64,000 nucleotides of DNA, from the NCBI GenBank assembly GCA_046350295.1, contig JAXMAR010000004.1, positions 186,001 to 250,000 on the forward strand, in the 5' to 3' direction. Origin of the DNA: JAXMAR01 sp046350295 (GTDB lineage Bacteria; Planctomycetota; Planctomycetia; Gemmatales; Gemmataceae). Under the pieces are notes generated by a model. It was not told the origin of the DNA, searched no databases, and saw nothing but the letters and a program-made list of their open reading frames with translations. A program made the translations under genes and the position numbers. Shown piece after piece: positions 1-7,942 of the stretch (position 1 is the stretch's first letter; each line of letters opens with the position of its first letter).

Positions 1-1
1 G

Positions 2-334
2 GCGCTGGCGGACGACGATCCGGCCTGGGCGAAGGCGGTCTGGGAGCCGTGCCGGCTGGAGCCGGCGCCGCGTGACTGGGGCGGAGCGCTGCCGGACGGC
101 GTGATGCCGCGCGACGTCTGGGGCTTCGACCCGAAGACGGGGCGACCCAAGGATTGGCCGCTGCGTTTCAGCGTTGCCCACTGGTCGGCGACCCTGCGCG
201 ACCTTCGGCCGGGGGTGTATGAGTTCCGGGCGCGCACCATCGACCTGAACGGTTTCGCCCAACCGGAGCCGCGGCCGTATCCCAAGTCGGGGCGGAATGC
301 GATCCCGGTGCGGACGTTGATGGTCGAGGGCTGA
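2..334 (+). CDS. C-terminal fragment of a sulfite-oxidase-like molybdopterin oxidoreductase
   Basis: The reading frame is open from the window edge to a TGA at 332-334, so the gene begins upstream. The visible 110 residues end in an Ig-like segment with ARTIDLNGFAQPEPRP followed by YPKSGRNAIP. That pattern is typical of the C-terminal Mo-cofactor dimerisation domain of sulfite-oxidase-family enzymes, where a residue-rich Pro/Arg loop precedes the last strand. The molybdopterin-binding domain is outside the window, so substrate and location cannot be judged. The toroid protein starts 17 bases downstream on the same strand, close enough for cotranscription. I am fairly confident of the coding frame and moderately confident of the family. 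Confidence 0.55.
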   Translation, partial: ALADDDPAWAKAVWEPCRLEPAPRDWGGALPDGVMPRDVWGFDPKTGRPKDWPLRFSVAHWSATLRDLRPGVYEFRARTIDLNGFAQPEPRPYPKSGRNAIPVRTLMVEG

Positions 335-350
335 GGCGGCGAGGTGGCGC

Positions 351-2285
351 ATGTCCCTGGTCAAGCATTCCTGTCCGTCGTGCGGCAAGGGTCTTCGCCT
401 CAAGGCGGAGGCGCGTTCCTTTTCCTGTCCCGCCTGCGGCGCGGCTTTGCGGCTGGGACCAGGCGGCCTCGAGGCTCCCAGGACGCCAAGTCGCGGCGCC
501 TGGCTGCTCGCCGGCGCTCTGGCGGTCGGCGTCCTGGCATTGGGCACGGTCGCCGTCATCCTGATAAGCCGCGGCGGCGGAGAAAAGGGCTCAGAGGTCC
601 CGTCGACGCTCGCAAGTCTGGAGCTACCGAGTGGCAAACCGTCGACCGGGCCAGTTGCGAGAGGCGGCGAGACAACGATCGACAAGTCGATTCCGTTGAC
701 GGAGACGAAGATCGAGCCGAAAGCCGAGGATACGAGCAAGGGGAGCGCCCGTTTCGAAGCGCCGCCGGGGCCTCTCGCCGGGAAGGCGGGGGACGGCGCG
801 ACAGCAGGCGTGAAGCCGGCGGGCCGGGTCGTCGTTGGCGAAGTGCGGCCGGCGGCGCATCCGGGCGTCGACCAGAAAGCGGTGGATCGGGCCATCGACC
901 GTGGGGTCGCGTTCCTCAAAGCGAAGGCGGCCGAGGAAACGCTGCTGGGCGCCAAGGCGCTGGCGGGGCTGGCGCTCCTGCACTGCGATGTGCCGGCGAC
1001 GGATCCGGCGGTGCGGCGGCTGGCGGCTGAGGTGCGCGAGCATGCGGCACGGCGCTTCACGCCGTACGATATCGCCGCCTGCATCTTCTTCCTGGATCGG
1101 CTGCGCGACAAGGTGGATGCGCCGCTGATCCGTCACCTCGGCCTGCGCCTGCTCGCCAACCAGCAGGAGAACGGGGGCTGGGGCTACAACTGCGTGCAGA
1201 TTACCCCCGCACAGGAGATGGAACTGGTGAGGCGCCTTGGCGGCGATCCGAGGCTTGGCGTCGCCATGGCGAAAGGACCGCCGCCGCGCGCGCTGGGCCC
1301 GTTCGGCACGGACACGCTGCCGGCGGACGCGGCCTCTTTTCCCGTGCTCCGGTACATCCCGGGAGGGAAGCTGCCACCGGCCGCGGGCTTTGGCCGTTCT
1401 CTCATCAACCGGCCGGACAACTCGATCACCCAGTTCGCCGTGCTCGGGCTTCTGGCAAGCAAGCGGCATGGCGTACCGGCCGAGCGGTCGCTGGCGATGG
1501 CGGCGGAGCGGTTTCGCACGTCGCAGGGCAGAGACGGGGCGTGGCGCTACGGGGGGGACCTCAGCGTCGTCGCTGGGGGCGAGCTCAGCGATACCGCCAC
1601 GTGCGCCGGGTTGCTTGCCCTGGCCTGCGCCGAAACGACGCGTGGCGGGAGAGCGGACGATCCGGTCGTGGCAAGCGCTCTCGCTTATCTGGGCCGGCGT
1701 CTGGAGACGCTGACGCCGCTGCCGATGGAGACCCGGCGCAAGCGAGCCGCCGCGGCCTCCGCCGACTATCGCGCCATGGTCATTTTTTTCCGGGGGATGG
1801 AGGCGGGGCTGGACGCCAAGAACCCGCTCGCGTTCGCTGGAGAGGTGCTCAAAGCCCTGGAAGGTGGCGGCGGGCTGGGTCTCGGGGGCGGCGGCGTGAA
1901 GACCGCCCACTGCAACACCGACGCCTGGGGGGACATCTATTTCCTCTGGTCGTTGGAGCGGACCGCGGTCGCCTACGGGCTCAAGACATTCGGCAAGCGC
2001 GACTGGTACGCCTTCGGGGCCCCGCTCCTGGTCGAGTGCCAGGAAGCGGACGGCGGCTGGCGCGAAGCGTTCCCCGGCGCGTGCGATACGGCCTTCGCCT
2101 TGCTCTTCTTGCGCCGGGCCAACCTGTTCACCGAGGTCACGGCCGCGTTGCAGGAATCGGAGCTGCCGCCCGGCGTCGGCGAACGCGACCGCCAGCGGAG
2201 CGTCTCCCCCGGCGCGGTCCGGGGAGGCGGAAGCAGCGGCGGAGAAGCGACAGCCGGAAAGGCGGTCGGCGGGCAGGAGCCGTAG
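351..2285 (+). CDS. Zinc-ribbon membrane protein with prenyltransferase/squalene-oxidase-like repeats
   Basis: The 644-residue protein opens with a two-CxxC zinc ribbon (C8/C11 and C26/C29), followed by one transmembrane helix at about 52-74 and a low-complexity Pro/Lys/Glu linker. From about 170 onward it has an alpha-alpha toroid of the prenyltransferase/squalene-cyclase fold. Repeat signatures include QQENGGWGYN, SQGRDGAWRYGG and ECQEADGGWREA. Known catalytic motifs of cyclases or of protein prenyltransferases are not evident, so a binding or structural role is as likely as catalysis. A paralogue with the same architecture lies at 53884-55869; both end in a near-identical LLFLRR(A/S)NL helix. 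ATG at 351 gives the first Cys pair directly. Function is unknown. Confidence 0.8.
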   Translation: MSLVKHSCPSCGKGLRLKAEARSFSCPACGAALRLGPGGLEAPRTPSRGAWLLAGALAVGVLALGTVAVILISRGGGEKGSEVPSTLASLELPSGKPSTGPVARGGETTIDKSIPLTETKIEPKAEDTSKGSARFEAPPGPLAGKAGDGATAGVKPAGRVVVGEVRPAAHPGVDQKAVDRAIDRGVAFLKAKAAEETLLGAKALAGLALLHCDVPATDPAVRRLAAEVREHAARRFTPYDIAACIFFLDRLRDKVDAPLIRHLGLRLLANQQENGGWGYNCVQITPAQEMELVRRLGGDPRLGVAMAKGPPPRALGPFGTDTLPADAASFPVLRYIPGGKLPPAAGFGRSLINRPDNSITQFAVLGLLASKRHGVPAERSLAMAAERFRTSQGRDGAWRYGGDLSVVAGGELSDTATCAGLLALACAETTRGGRADDPVVASALAYLGRRLETLTPLPMETRRKRAAAASADYRAMVIFFRGMEAGLDAKNPLAFAGEVLKALEGGGGLGLGGGGVKTAHCNTDAWGDIYFLWSLERTAVAYGLKTFGKRDWYAFGAPLLVECQEADGGWREAFPGACDTAFALLFLRRANLFTEVTAALQESELPPGVGERDRQRSVSPGAVRGGGSSGGEATAGKAVGGQEP

Positions 2286-2320
2286 GGTTGGACGCCCGGC
2301 GCTTGGTCGCCGGCGGTTCT

Positions 2321-2791
2321 TCAGCGCAGCCCGTTGCCGAGGCCGGCCAGGTGCTCGAGATCATCCAGGTCCTTTAACCGCGCGCTAGCCGCCTTGTTCT
2401 TTTTCAGATCGGGCAGGCTGATAAGATCGACGCGGATGCCATCGATCTTCGCCCTGTGTCGGGCCTTGTAACACGCCGCGAAATAGACTCCGGAGATTTC
2501 GTTGAGGATTTCCAAGCGCACGGGAGGATATCCCATGCGGACGATCTGTCCCGGCTCGAGAAACAACTGCTCGGAGAGCAGCTCCGCGCTCCCGAAGCCG
2601 AATTCGGTCAACACGTCGACAATCCGTTTGGCGTTTTCGGGCGTCGCCTCGATCCAGACGTCCATGTCCGCGGTTGTGCGCGAGTGGCCGTAGTAATTAA
2701 CGGCGTAGCCCCCGATCAGGAGGTACTTTACTCTTCGGCGGTTGCACAACTTCAAGAACTCTCTGAAGTCGTCCGCGAGCAGCTTCGCCAT
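2321..2791 (-). CDS. Nucleotidyltransferase-fold protein (MNT/AbiEii-like)
   Basis: The 156-residue protein has the minimal nucleotidyltransferase signature: LLIGGYAVNYYG at about 25-36 followed by a D42-x-D44 metal pair in ADMDVWIEA. Related small proteins (DUF6036/AbiEii type) act as toxins that modify tRNA or nucleotides, or as HEPN-partner antitoxins; which applies here cannot be told. Its first 95 bases overlap the 3' end of the upstream gene in another frame, so the two are translationally coupled. Base composition is visibly less GC-rich than the flanking genes, consistent with a mobile toxin-antitoxin-like module. The start is the ATG inside the AACTATGGCG context of the partner gene. 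Confidence 0.75.
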   Translation of the reverse strand: MAKLLADDFREFLKLCNRRRVKYLLIGGYAVNYYGHSRTTADMDVWIEATPENAKRIVDVLTEFGFGSAELLSEQLFLEPGQIVRMGYPPVRLEILNEISGVYFAACYKARHRAKIDGIRVDLISLPDLKKNKAASARLKDLDDLEHLAGLGNGLR

Positions 2792-2945
2792 AGTTGATCC
2801 AGCGCAGGAGTTCCAGGGCGCGGAGGCGGGCCTGCGGCGTTTGTGCCGCCCAGTAACGCCGGTCCGCGGCTTCGGCCTCGGCGAACGTCGCGACGGTCAG
2901 GACGCGGGCGATCTTTTGCCGGAGTCGTTTCGGCTTCTTCTTCAT
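2697..2945 (-). CDS. Small partner protein of the nucleotidyltransferase (ends in RLQRVLEVV motif)
   Basis: An 82-residue basic protein with the pattern TFAEAEAADRRYW, then LELLRWINYG and GRLQRVLEVV. I recognise this as a conserved small family that commonly precedes a nucleotidyltransferase gene; its biochemical role is not established to my knowledge. The last 95 bases, including the conserved GRLQRVLEVV segment, are read in a second frame as the N-terminus of the nucleotidyltransferase. Both proteins therefore keep family motifs over the same DNA. A short Lys/Pro/Arg tail follows the conserved motif. It probably acts with its neighbour as a two-gene module. Confidence 0.7.
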   Translation of the reverse strand: MKKKPKRLRQKIARVLTVATFAEAEAADRRYWAAQTPQARLRALELLRWINYGEAARGRLQRVLEVVQPPKSKVPPDRGLRR

Positions 2946-3403
2946 GGCGGTGATTTTACTCGATCTCTTGCGGCGCGGGGACCGGGAAACAGCGGCGGCG
3001 CAACCTCGGCGGCAATGGCGATCAGCGGGCAGGAGTCGTAGGGCGATTTGGAGGCTGCGTCTACCTCACTCTTTTGGACGCGGTACAAATCGGATTGCCG
3101 CTGCCACGATGAGGAACAGGGGAAAGACAAACTTCTGCTGCGGAAAGAACGCAGTGGCGAGGAGACCGCCGGCAAAGCTGAGGCCCTGGCCGGCGTAGAG
3201 GCAGAGTAGAAGATGCGGTAGAAAGCGCGGCGACGTTATTTCCGAGAGACGGCCAAAGCAAACAGCCAGAAGACGCGGAGGGAGTAAGGGCGAAGCGGTT
3301 CCATGCGCGTGATTCTGCTTTAGGTCGCGCGTCGGCGAGCGCCGCTGTGCGCGAAACCGCAACGGCTGGGCGCGGCCCGCTGGCTACGGCGCCCACCCTA
3401 CCG
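2946..3403. other. Intergenic stretch with a degenerate copy of the 3' end of the 351 gene
   Basis: No convincing gene is visible. Positions 2987-3043 align without gaps to 2231-2287, the last codons of the toroid gene at 351, matching at about 44 of 57 positions and almost perfectly over the last 20. The nucleotidyltransferase module is thus flanked by imperfect direct repeats. On the minus strand a frame from about 3221 to 3066 encodes a hydrophobic stretch (YAGQGLSFAGGLLATAFF and FPLFLIVAAAIRFV) that looks like the C-terminus of a small membrane protein, possibly a relic. I would not call it a gene. Confidence 0.45.
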
Positions 3404-5275
3404 TTAGCCCACGTCCTTCAACAGCAGTTCGTTGACACGCCGAGCAAACGCCAGCGGATCTTTCACCTTCGATCCTTCCGCGATCAGCGCCTCATCAAAC
3501 AGCAGCAGGCAATACGCGGGCAGGCGCGAGTCGTCCTTATTCTTCTCCAGCATCCTTTCCAGCGACTGAACCACCGGATGTTCCGGGTTCAATTCGAGGA
3601 TGCGCTTGCTCGGCGCCATGGCCTGGTCGCGCTGCATGCGGGCGAGGAGGCGTTCCATGGCGGGGCTCATGGCGCCCTCTTCGCTGACCAGGCAGACGGG
3701 GCTTTCCTTGAGACGCCGCGTCAGGCGGGCTTCCTTGATCTCGTCGATCTCGCGCTGAAAAAAGTCGAGCAGCGGCTGGAAGCGTTTCTTCTGTTCCTCG
3801 GGGACCTGGTCCTGCTCGATGTCGCCGCGGTCGACGGCGCGTAGCTTCTTCCCCTTGTACTCGTGGAGGTTGTCGAAGACGAACTCGTCGGTCGGGTCGT
3901 CGAGGAGCAGGACTTCCCAGCCCTTCGCCTTGAACGACTCCAAAAGCGGCGATTGCTCCATCAGCTCGCGCGTCTCGCCGTGCAGAAAGAAGATGTCGCT
4001 CTGCTCCGCCGGCATGCGCTCGACGTAGTCCGAGAGCGTCGTGAACTTGCCCGGCTCCGTTTTCGTCGACTGGAACAGGAGCAGGTTGGCGATCTTCTCA
4101 CGGTTCGTGAAGTCCTGGTACGCCCCCTCCTTGAGGAAGACGCCCAGGTCCTTGAAGAAGTCGACATACTTGTCGTGCTCACGCGTCTTCAATTCCTCCA
4201 GCGTGTTGAGAATCTTGTTGACGAGGTTCGAGCGGATCTTCTCCAGCGGGGCCGATTGCTGCAGCAGCTCGCGCGACACGTTCAGCGGCAAATCCGGGGA
4301 ATCGACGACGCCGCGGATGAAGCGGAGATAGCGCGGCAGCAGCACCTCCGGGTCGTCAAGGATGAAGACGCGCTGGATGTAGAGCTGGAGTCCCTTGTGC
4401 TTGTCGCTCCACATCAGGTCGAGCGGCTTGTGGGCGGGGATGAACAGGAGGGCCTTGAACTCGATCGCCCCCTCGGCCGAGTAGTAGATGGTCTTGAGCG
4501 GGTCCTGGAAGTCGTGCGTGAGCTGCTTGTAGAACTCGTGGTACTCCTCGTCCTGGACCTCGCTGCGCGACTTGAGCCAGAGCGCCTTCTGAGCGTTGAG
4601 CTGCTCTTCCTTCGTGACCTTCTTGCCGTCTTCCTCGGTTTCGACATCCATCACGATCGGATGGGCGACGAAATCGGAGTACTTCTTCACCAGCTCGCGC
4701 AGCTTCCAAGGCTTGAGAAAGTCGCGATCTTCTTGCTTGAGATGGAGAATGACGTCCGTGCCGCGTTTTTCCTTGGCATACGGGGCGATCTTGAATTCCC
4801 CCTGGCCGTCCGATTCCCATTCGACGCCGTCTTCTTTCGGCCCGGCCATGCGGCTGCGCACGGTCACCTTGTCGGCGACCATGAACGCCGAATAGAAGCC
4901 GACGCCGAACTGGCCGATCAGCTCGGGGCGTTCCTTGGCGTCCGCGGCCTTGAGGGCCTGGAGGAACTCGCGCGTGCCGGAGCGGGCGATCGTGCCGAGG
5001 TTCTCGACGATCGTGGCGCGCGACATGCCGATGCCGTTGTCCGCGATCGTGAGGACGCCGGCGGCCTCGTCGGGGATGAGCGTGATCTTCCACTCGGGGT
5101 CGCCTTCGAGGAGATCGGCGCTGGTGAGCGACTGGAAGCGAGCGGTGTCGATCGCGTCGGAGGCGTTCGAGATCAGCTCGCGCAGGAAGATGTCCTTGTG
5201 CGAGTAGAGGGAGTGGATGATGAGGTGGAGGAGCTGCTTGAGCTCGGTCTTGAAGGAGAGCGTTTCGGTGGTCAT
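3404..5275 (-). CDS. htpG: Molecular chaperone HtpG (Hsp90 family)
   Basis: The 623-residue length and motifs fit bacterial Hsp90. The N-terminal GHKL ATPase domain shows ELISNASDAID, DNGIGM, GTIARSGT and GQFGVGFYSAFMV. The middle domain contains VDSPDLPLNVSRELLQQ, the region that contributes the catalytic arginine. A C-terminal dimerisation domain follows. HtpG is a cytosolic ATP-driven chaperone that remodels late folding intermediates and works with DnaK. The start ATG at 5275 leads directly into TETLSFKTELKQLLHLII, as in other HtpGs. It appears monocistronic; I saw no CIRCE element upstream. Confidence 0.97.
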   Translation of the reverse strand: MTTETLSFKTELKQLLHLIIHSLYSHKDIFLRELISNASDAIDTARFQSLTSADLLEGDPEWKITLIPDEAAGVLTIADNGIGMSRATIVENLGTIARSGTREFLQALKAADAKERPELIGQFGVGFYSAFMVADKVTVRSRMAGPKEDGVEWESDGQGEFKIAPYAKEKRGTDVILHLKQEDRDFLKPWKLRELVKKYSDFVAHPIVMDVETEEDGKKVTKEEQLNAQKALWLKSRSEVQDEEYHEFYKQLTHDFQDPLKTIYYSAEGAIEFKALLFIPAHKPLDLMWSDKHKGLQLYIQRVFILDDPEVLLPRYLRFIRGVVDSPDLPLNVSRELLQQSAPLEKIRSNLVNKILNTLEELKTREHDKYVDFFKDLGVFLKEGAYQDFTNREKIANLLLFQSTKTEPGKFTTLSDYVERMPAEQSDIFFLHGETRELMEQSPLLESFKAKGWEVLLLDDPTDEFVFDNLHEYKGKKLRAVDRGDIEQDQVPEEQKKRFQPLLDFFQREIDEIKEARLTRRLKESPVCLVSEEGAMSPAMERLLARMQRDQAMAPSKRILELNPEHPVVQSLERMLEKNKDDSRLPAYCLLLFDEALIAEGSKVKDPLAFARRVNELLLKDVG

Positions 5276-5438
5276 GGCTGTACGAACTTCGGCGTCGTGA
5301 TGCGTGACGTTTGTCGGGGATGTGAAGTCATTTTAGTGAGGCTGTCCAGGGGGACATGTCACCCATCCCAAACGGCGCTAATTCAGCTAGTCCGGGCCAG
5401 TTCGGTTTGCCACAATGAAAGCTCGAGGAGGACGACCC

Positions 5439-5747
5439 ATGCCGGAAAATGTTCTTTACAAGTACCTCCAACCCAAACGCGGCTCGAACTACCGACAGCT
5501 CGCCGTGAATGGGCGCATTCGGGCCGAAGTGCTGTATCGCCAGACCGTTGGGCCTGAGCGGCTAACTCCGGAAGAAGTAGCAAACGAGTACGGCCTCCCG
5601 CTGGACGCGGTTCTGGAGGCGATTCATTACTGCGAGCACAATCGGGAACTTCTCGCAGCCGAGCGTGCCCATGAGGAGGCGACGATTGCTGCGCGCGGCC
5701 TTGACCGTTGGCCGCACGCGCCGAAGGACGCCGAGTCCGTCCGATGA
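5439..5747 (+). CDS. DUF433-type protein, putative antitoxin
   Basis: A 102-residue protein whose centre (LTPEEVANEYGLPLDAVLEAIHYCEHN) is a small helix-turn-helix of the DUF433 family. These proteins are the usual upstream partner of DUF5615 PIN-like proteins, and the pair is predicted to be a type II toxin-antitoxin system. The ATG at 5439 is chosen because GAGGAGG lies about nine bases upstream; an ATG at 5415 in frame lacks such a site. Its stop overlaps the start of the next gene in ATGA. Base composition is lower in GC than the flanking genes, suggesting acquisition. Confidence 0.75.
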   Translation: MPENVLYKYLQPKRGSNYRQLAVNGRIRAEVLYRQTVGPERLTPEEVANEYGLPLDAVLEAIHYCEHNRELLAAERAHEEATIAARGLDRWPHAPKDAESVR

Positions 5748-6106
5748 ATCTATACCTGGACGACAATAGCAACAAGACGAGCCTCGTTGGCAGGTTGCGA
5801 GCGGCTGGCCACAAGGTTGCCGTTCCGGCGGATCTGAACCTTGCCGGCGCAGCGGACCCAAAGCATTTAGCAGCCTGCGCTCGAACGGCGCTTGTCATCC
5901 TGACACGAGACCATGAGGACTTCCTCGATTTACATGATCTCATTCAGGAGACGCACGGCCGCCAGGCGGGCATTTTCGTCGTCCGCTCCGACAACGATCT
6001 TTCGCGTGACATGAGCGATCGAGATATCGTGCGGGCGTTGGCGAACGTCGAAGCGGCGAAGGCGCCGGTCGAAAACAACTACGTGATTCTGAATCATTGG
6101 CGCTGA
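5744..6106 (+). CDS. DUF5615 PIN-like protein, putative toxin
   Basis: The 120-residue protein begins MNLYLDDNSNK, placing acidic residues at the N-terminus as in PIN-like/Mut7-C nucleases. It continues with RAAGHKV, then ALVILTRDHEDF and a C-terminal strand-helix ending NNYVILNHW. DUF5615 proteins are predicted RNases and pair with DUF433 proteins, exactly the arrangement here with an ATGA overlap. Activity is predicted from the family only. Nothing after it belongs to the pair; the next intact gene is convergent. Confidence 0.75.
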   Translation: MNLYLDDNSNKTSLVGRLRAAGHKVAVPADLNLAGAADPKHLAACARTALVILTRDHEDFLDLHDLIQETHGRQAGIFVVRSDNDLSRDMSDRDIVRALANVEAAKAPVENNYVILNHWR

Positions 6107-6139
6107 GGTCTCCGCCCGGCCCGCGCCGATTCAACGCGC

Positions 6140-6249
6140 GTCAGCCGGGACGTGCTCGTCGCGCCCGGCTCGGCAGCCCGCTGGTCGTCGGCCTGGGGGA
6201 CGAGGAGTACGTGCTGGCGAGCGCTCCCTCCGCGCTGCTCGGATTTTAG
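6140..6249 (+). pseudogene. Relic of a glmS-type glutaminase domain
   Basis: Read in one frame, this short stretch encodes QPGRARRARLGSPLVVGLG followed by DEEYVLASAPSALLGF and a TAG. It matches the segment of glucosamine-6-phosphate synthase (GlmS) just after the catalytic half of its glutaminase domain, where family members read roughly PGxIVAARxGSPLVVGxG and then ExxFLASD. There is no start codon, no catalytic Cys1 and no isomerase domain, so it is a fragment of about 36 codons left by deletion. The surrounding 6107-6294 region otherwise holds nothing I can identify. Confidence 0.6.
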
Positions 6250-6294
6250 CGGCGCTGTCCAGAGGGGTAGGAGGATGCGGGGGCGCCTGCCGGA

Positions 6295-7926
6295 TCAATC
6301 GAACAAGGTAGGGCCAGGTTCGTTTTTTGCGGTCGATTTGCCCTTGATCAAGTCGGCCAGAGTGACGAGGTGATCGGCGTCCTGTGGTTTCTTGTCGTGG
6401 CGCCAGCGGGCGATGCGGGGGAAGCGGACGGCGATGCCGGAGCGGTGGCGGGTCGACGATTGGATGGCTTCGAAGGCGATCTCGAACACGAGGGCGGGCT
6501 CGACGCGCCGGACGGGACCGTGGCGTTCCAGCGTGTGGCGCCGGACCCAAAGGTCAACCTGGCGGATCTCGTCGTCGGAAAGGCCGCTGTAGGCCTTGGC
6601 GAAGGGTACGAGTTCTCCTTCGTGCCACAGGCCGAATGTGTAATCAGTGAAGAGGCTGGCCCGGCGACCGTGGCCGAGCTGGGCGTAGATCATGACCGCA
6701 TCGACCGTGTGCGGCTCGATCTTCCATTTCCACCAGACGCCGCGCGGGCGGCCTGTCGCGTAGGACGAGTGACGAGCCTTGAGCATGATCCCTTCGACGT
6801 TGCGGACCCGGCTCTCCTGCCGCCTCTTCGCCAGTTCGGGCCAGCCAGGCGCGTGAATCAGTTCGGAGAGAACGAGCGGTTCTTTGAGGCCGCGCTCGCT
6901 CCAAAGACGTTCCAGAGCGTCGCGTCGCTGGTCGAGCGGCCAGGCGCGAATGTCGCGGCCCTCGCTTTCGAGCAGGTCGAAGGCGAGGAAGCAGACGGGA
7001 ACCTCGGCGAGGATGCGGCGACCCAGATTCTTACGGCCGATGCGGCGCTGCAAGGCCCCGAACGGAAGAACGTGGCCGTCGCGCCAGGCGAGGATTTCGC
7101 CGTCGAGGACCGTGCCGGCGGGGATACGGCTCGCCCGCTGGACGATCTCGGGGAAGCGCTCCGTGATGAGTTCTTCGCCGCGCGACCAGAGGAAGGTGTC
7201 GGTGGGACGGCGCAATAGTTGGGCGCGGATGCCGTCCCATTTCCATTCGAGGAGCCAGTCAGCGATGGCGCCCAAGCTGGCCGGGTCGCCTTCGAGCGGA
7301 TGGGCGAGCAGGAAGGGATAGGGGCGGCTGATCTCCTCGCTCGCGGCTTGAGGCGAAACGAGACGCTGGTAAAACTCGGGGCTCGGCTGCCAGTCCCCCA
7401 TGAGGCGATGCGCCACGGCGGCGACGCTCTGCTGGCTCACCTCGGCGAGGGCGCGGATGACCATCTGCTGGGAGACACCGACGCGAAACTCACCGGTGAT
7501 GAGCTTGTTGAAGGCGAGGCGCTGGGCGCGGTCGAAGGAGTTCCAGGCGTCGACGATGGTCCGGCGCTGCTCCGCTTCGGACAGCCGGGGCAGCGGCAGG
7601 ATGCGTTCCTCGACGCACTGGTGCAATGGGATCGCGCTCGGCGTCGGGCAGCAGGGGAGCAGCAGGGACAGGGTCTCCGCGAGATCGCCGACGGCCGAGT
7701 AGCTCTCGTCAAAGAGCCAGCCGGGAATGCCGGCGGCCTCGGCGCCCCAGTCGCGCAGGAGGCGGCCAATGAGCAAGCGCTTGAGGCGGCGGCCGCACAG
7801 GAAAAAGACGGCCCACGCCGCATCCGCCGGATCAGCGCCGGCGAAGTAGTCGGCGAGCGCTTCCAGCTTGCGGCTGGTCTTGGTCGTGCTGTCCAGTCGA
7901 GTATAGAGCCGCGCGAATGCGAGCAT
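6295..7926 (-). CDS. ATP-dependent DNA ligase (ligase-associated repair cassette type)
   Basis: A 543-residue ligase with an N-terminal all-helical DNA-binding domain and an adenylation domain with the nucleotidyl-lysine motif WKWDGIRA (K229). Downstream ligase motifs are DGEILAW, CFLAFDLLE and VEGIMLKA, ending with an OB-fold segment WWKWKIEPHTVDAVMIYAQLGHG. It seals nicks using ATP. The family is the one found beside a ligase-associated exonuclease, a helicase and a phosphoesterase in a bacterial repair cassette linked to DNA-damage resistance; only the exonuclease partner is present here, 16 bases upstream in the same direction. The start ATG at 7926 is chosen over an earlier one that would add a Pro-rich leader overlapping the exonuclease. 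Confidence 0.92.
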   Translation of the reverse strand: MLAFARLYTRLDSTTKTSRKLEALADYFAGADPADAAWAVFFLCGRRLKRLLIGRLLRDWGAEAAGIPGWLFDESYSAVGDLAETLSLLLPCCPTPSAIPLHQCVEERILPLPRLSEAEQRRTIVDAWNSFDRAQRLAFNKLITGEFRVGVSQQMVIRALAEVSQQSVAAVAHRLMGDWQPSPEFYQRLVSPQAASEEISRPYPFLLAHPLEGDPASLGAIADWLLEWKWDGIRAQLLRRPTDTFLWSRGEELITERFPEIVQRASRIPAGTVLDGEILAWRDGHVLPFGALQRRIGRKNLGRRILAEVPVCFLAFDLLESEGRDIRAWPLDQRRDALERLWSERGLKEPLVLSELIHAPGWPELAKRRQESRVRNVEGIMLKARHSSYATGRPRGVWWKWKIEPHTVDAVMIYAQLGHGRRASLFTDYTFGLWHEGELVPFAKAYSGLSDDEIRQVDLWVRRHTLERHGPVRRVEPALVFEIAFEAIQSSTRHRSGIAVRFPRIARWRHDKKPQDADHLVTLADLIKGKSTAKNEPGPTLFD

Positions 7927-7942
7927 GGTTCGGAGGTTCGGG

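Noticed and set aside
3863..5557. A long open frame antisense to htpG
   Set aside because: It mirrors the codon pattern of htpG on the other strand, has biased leucine/glutamate/valine/arginine composition and no domain, a common artefact of GC-rich coding DNA.
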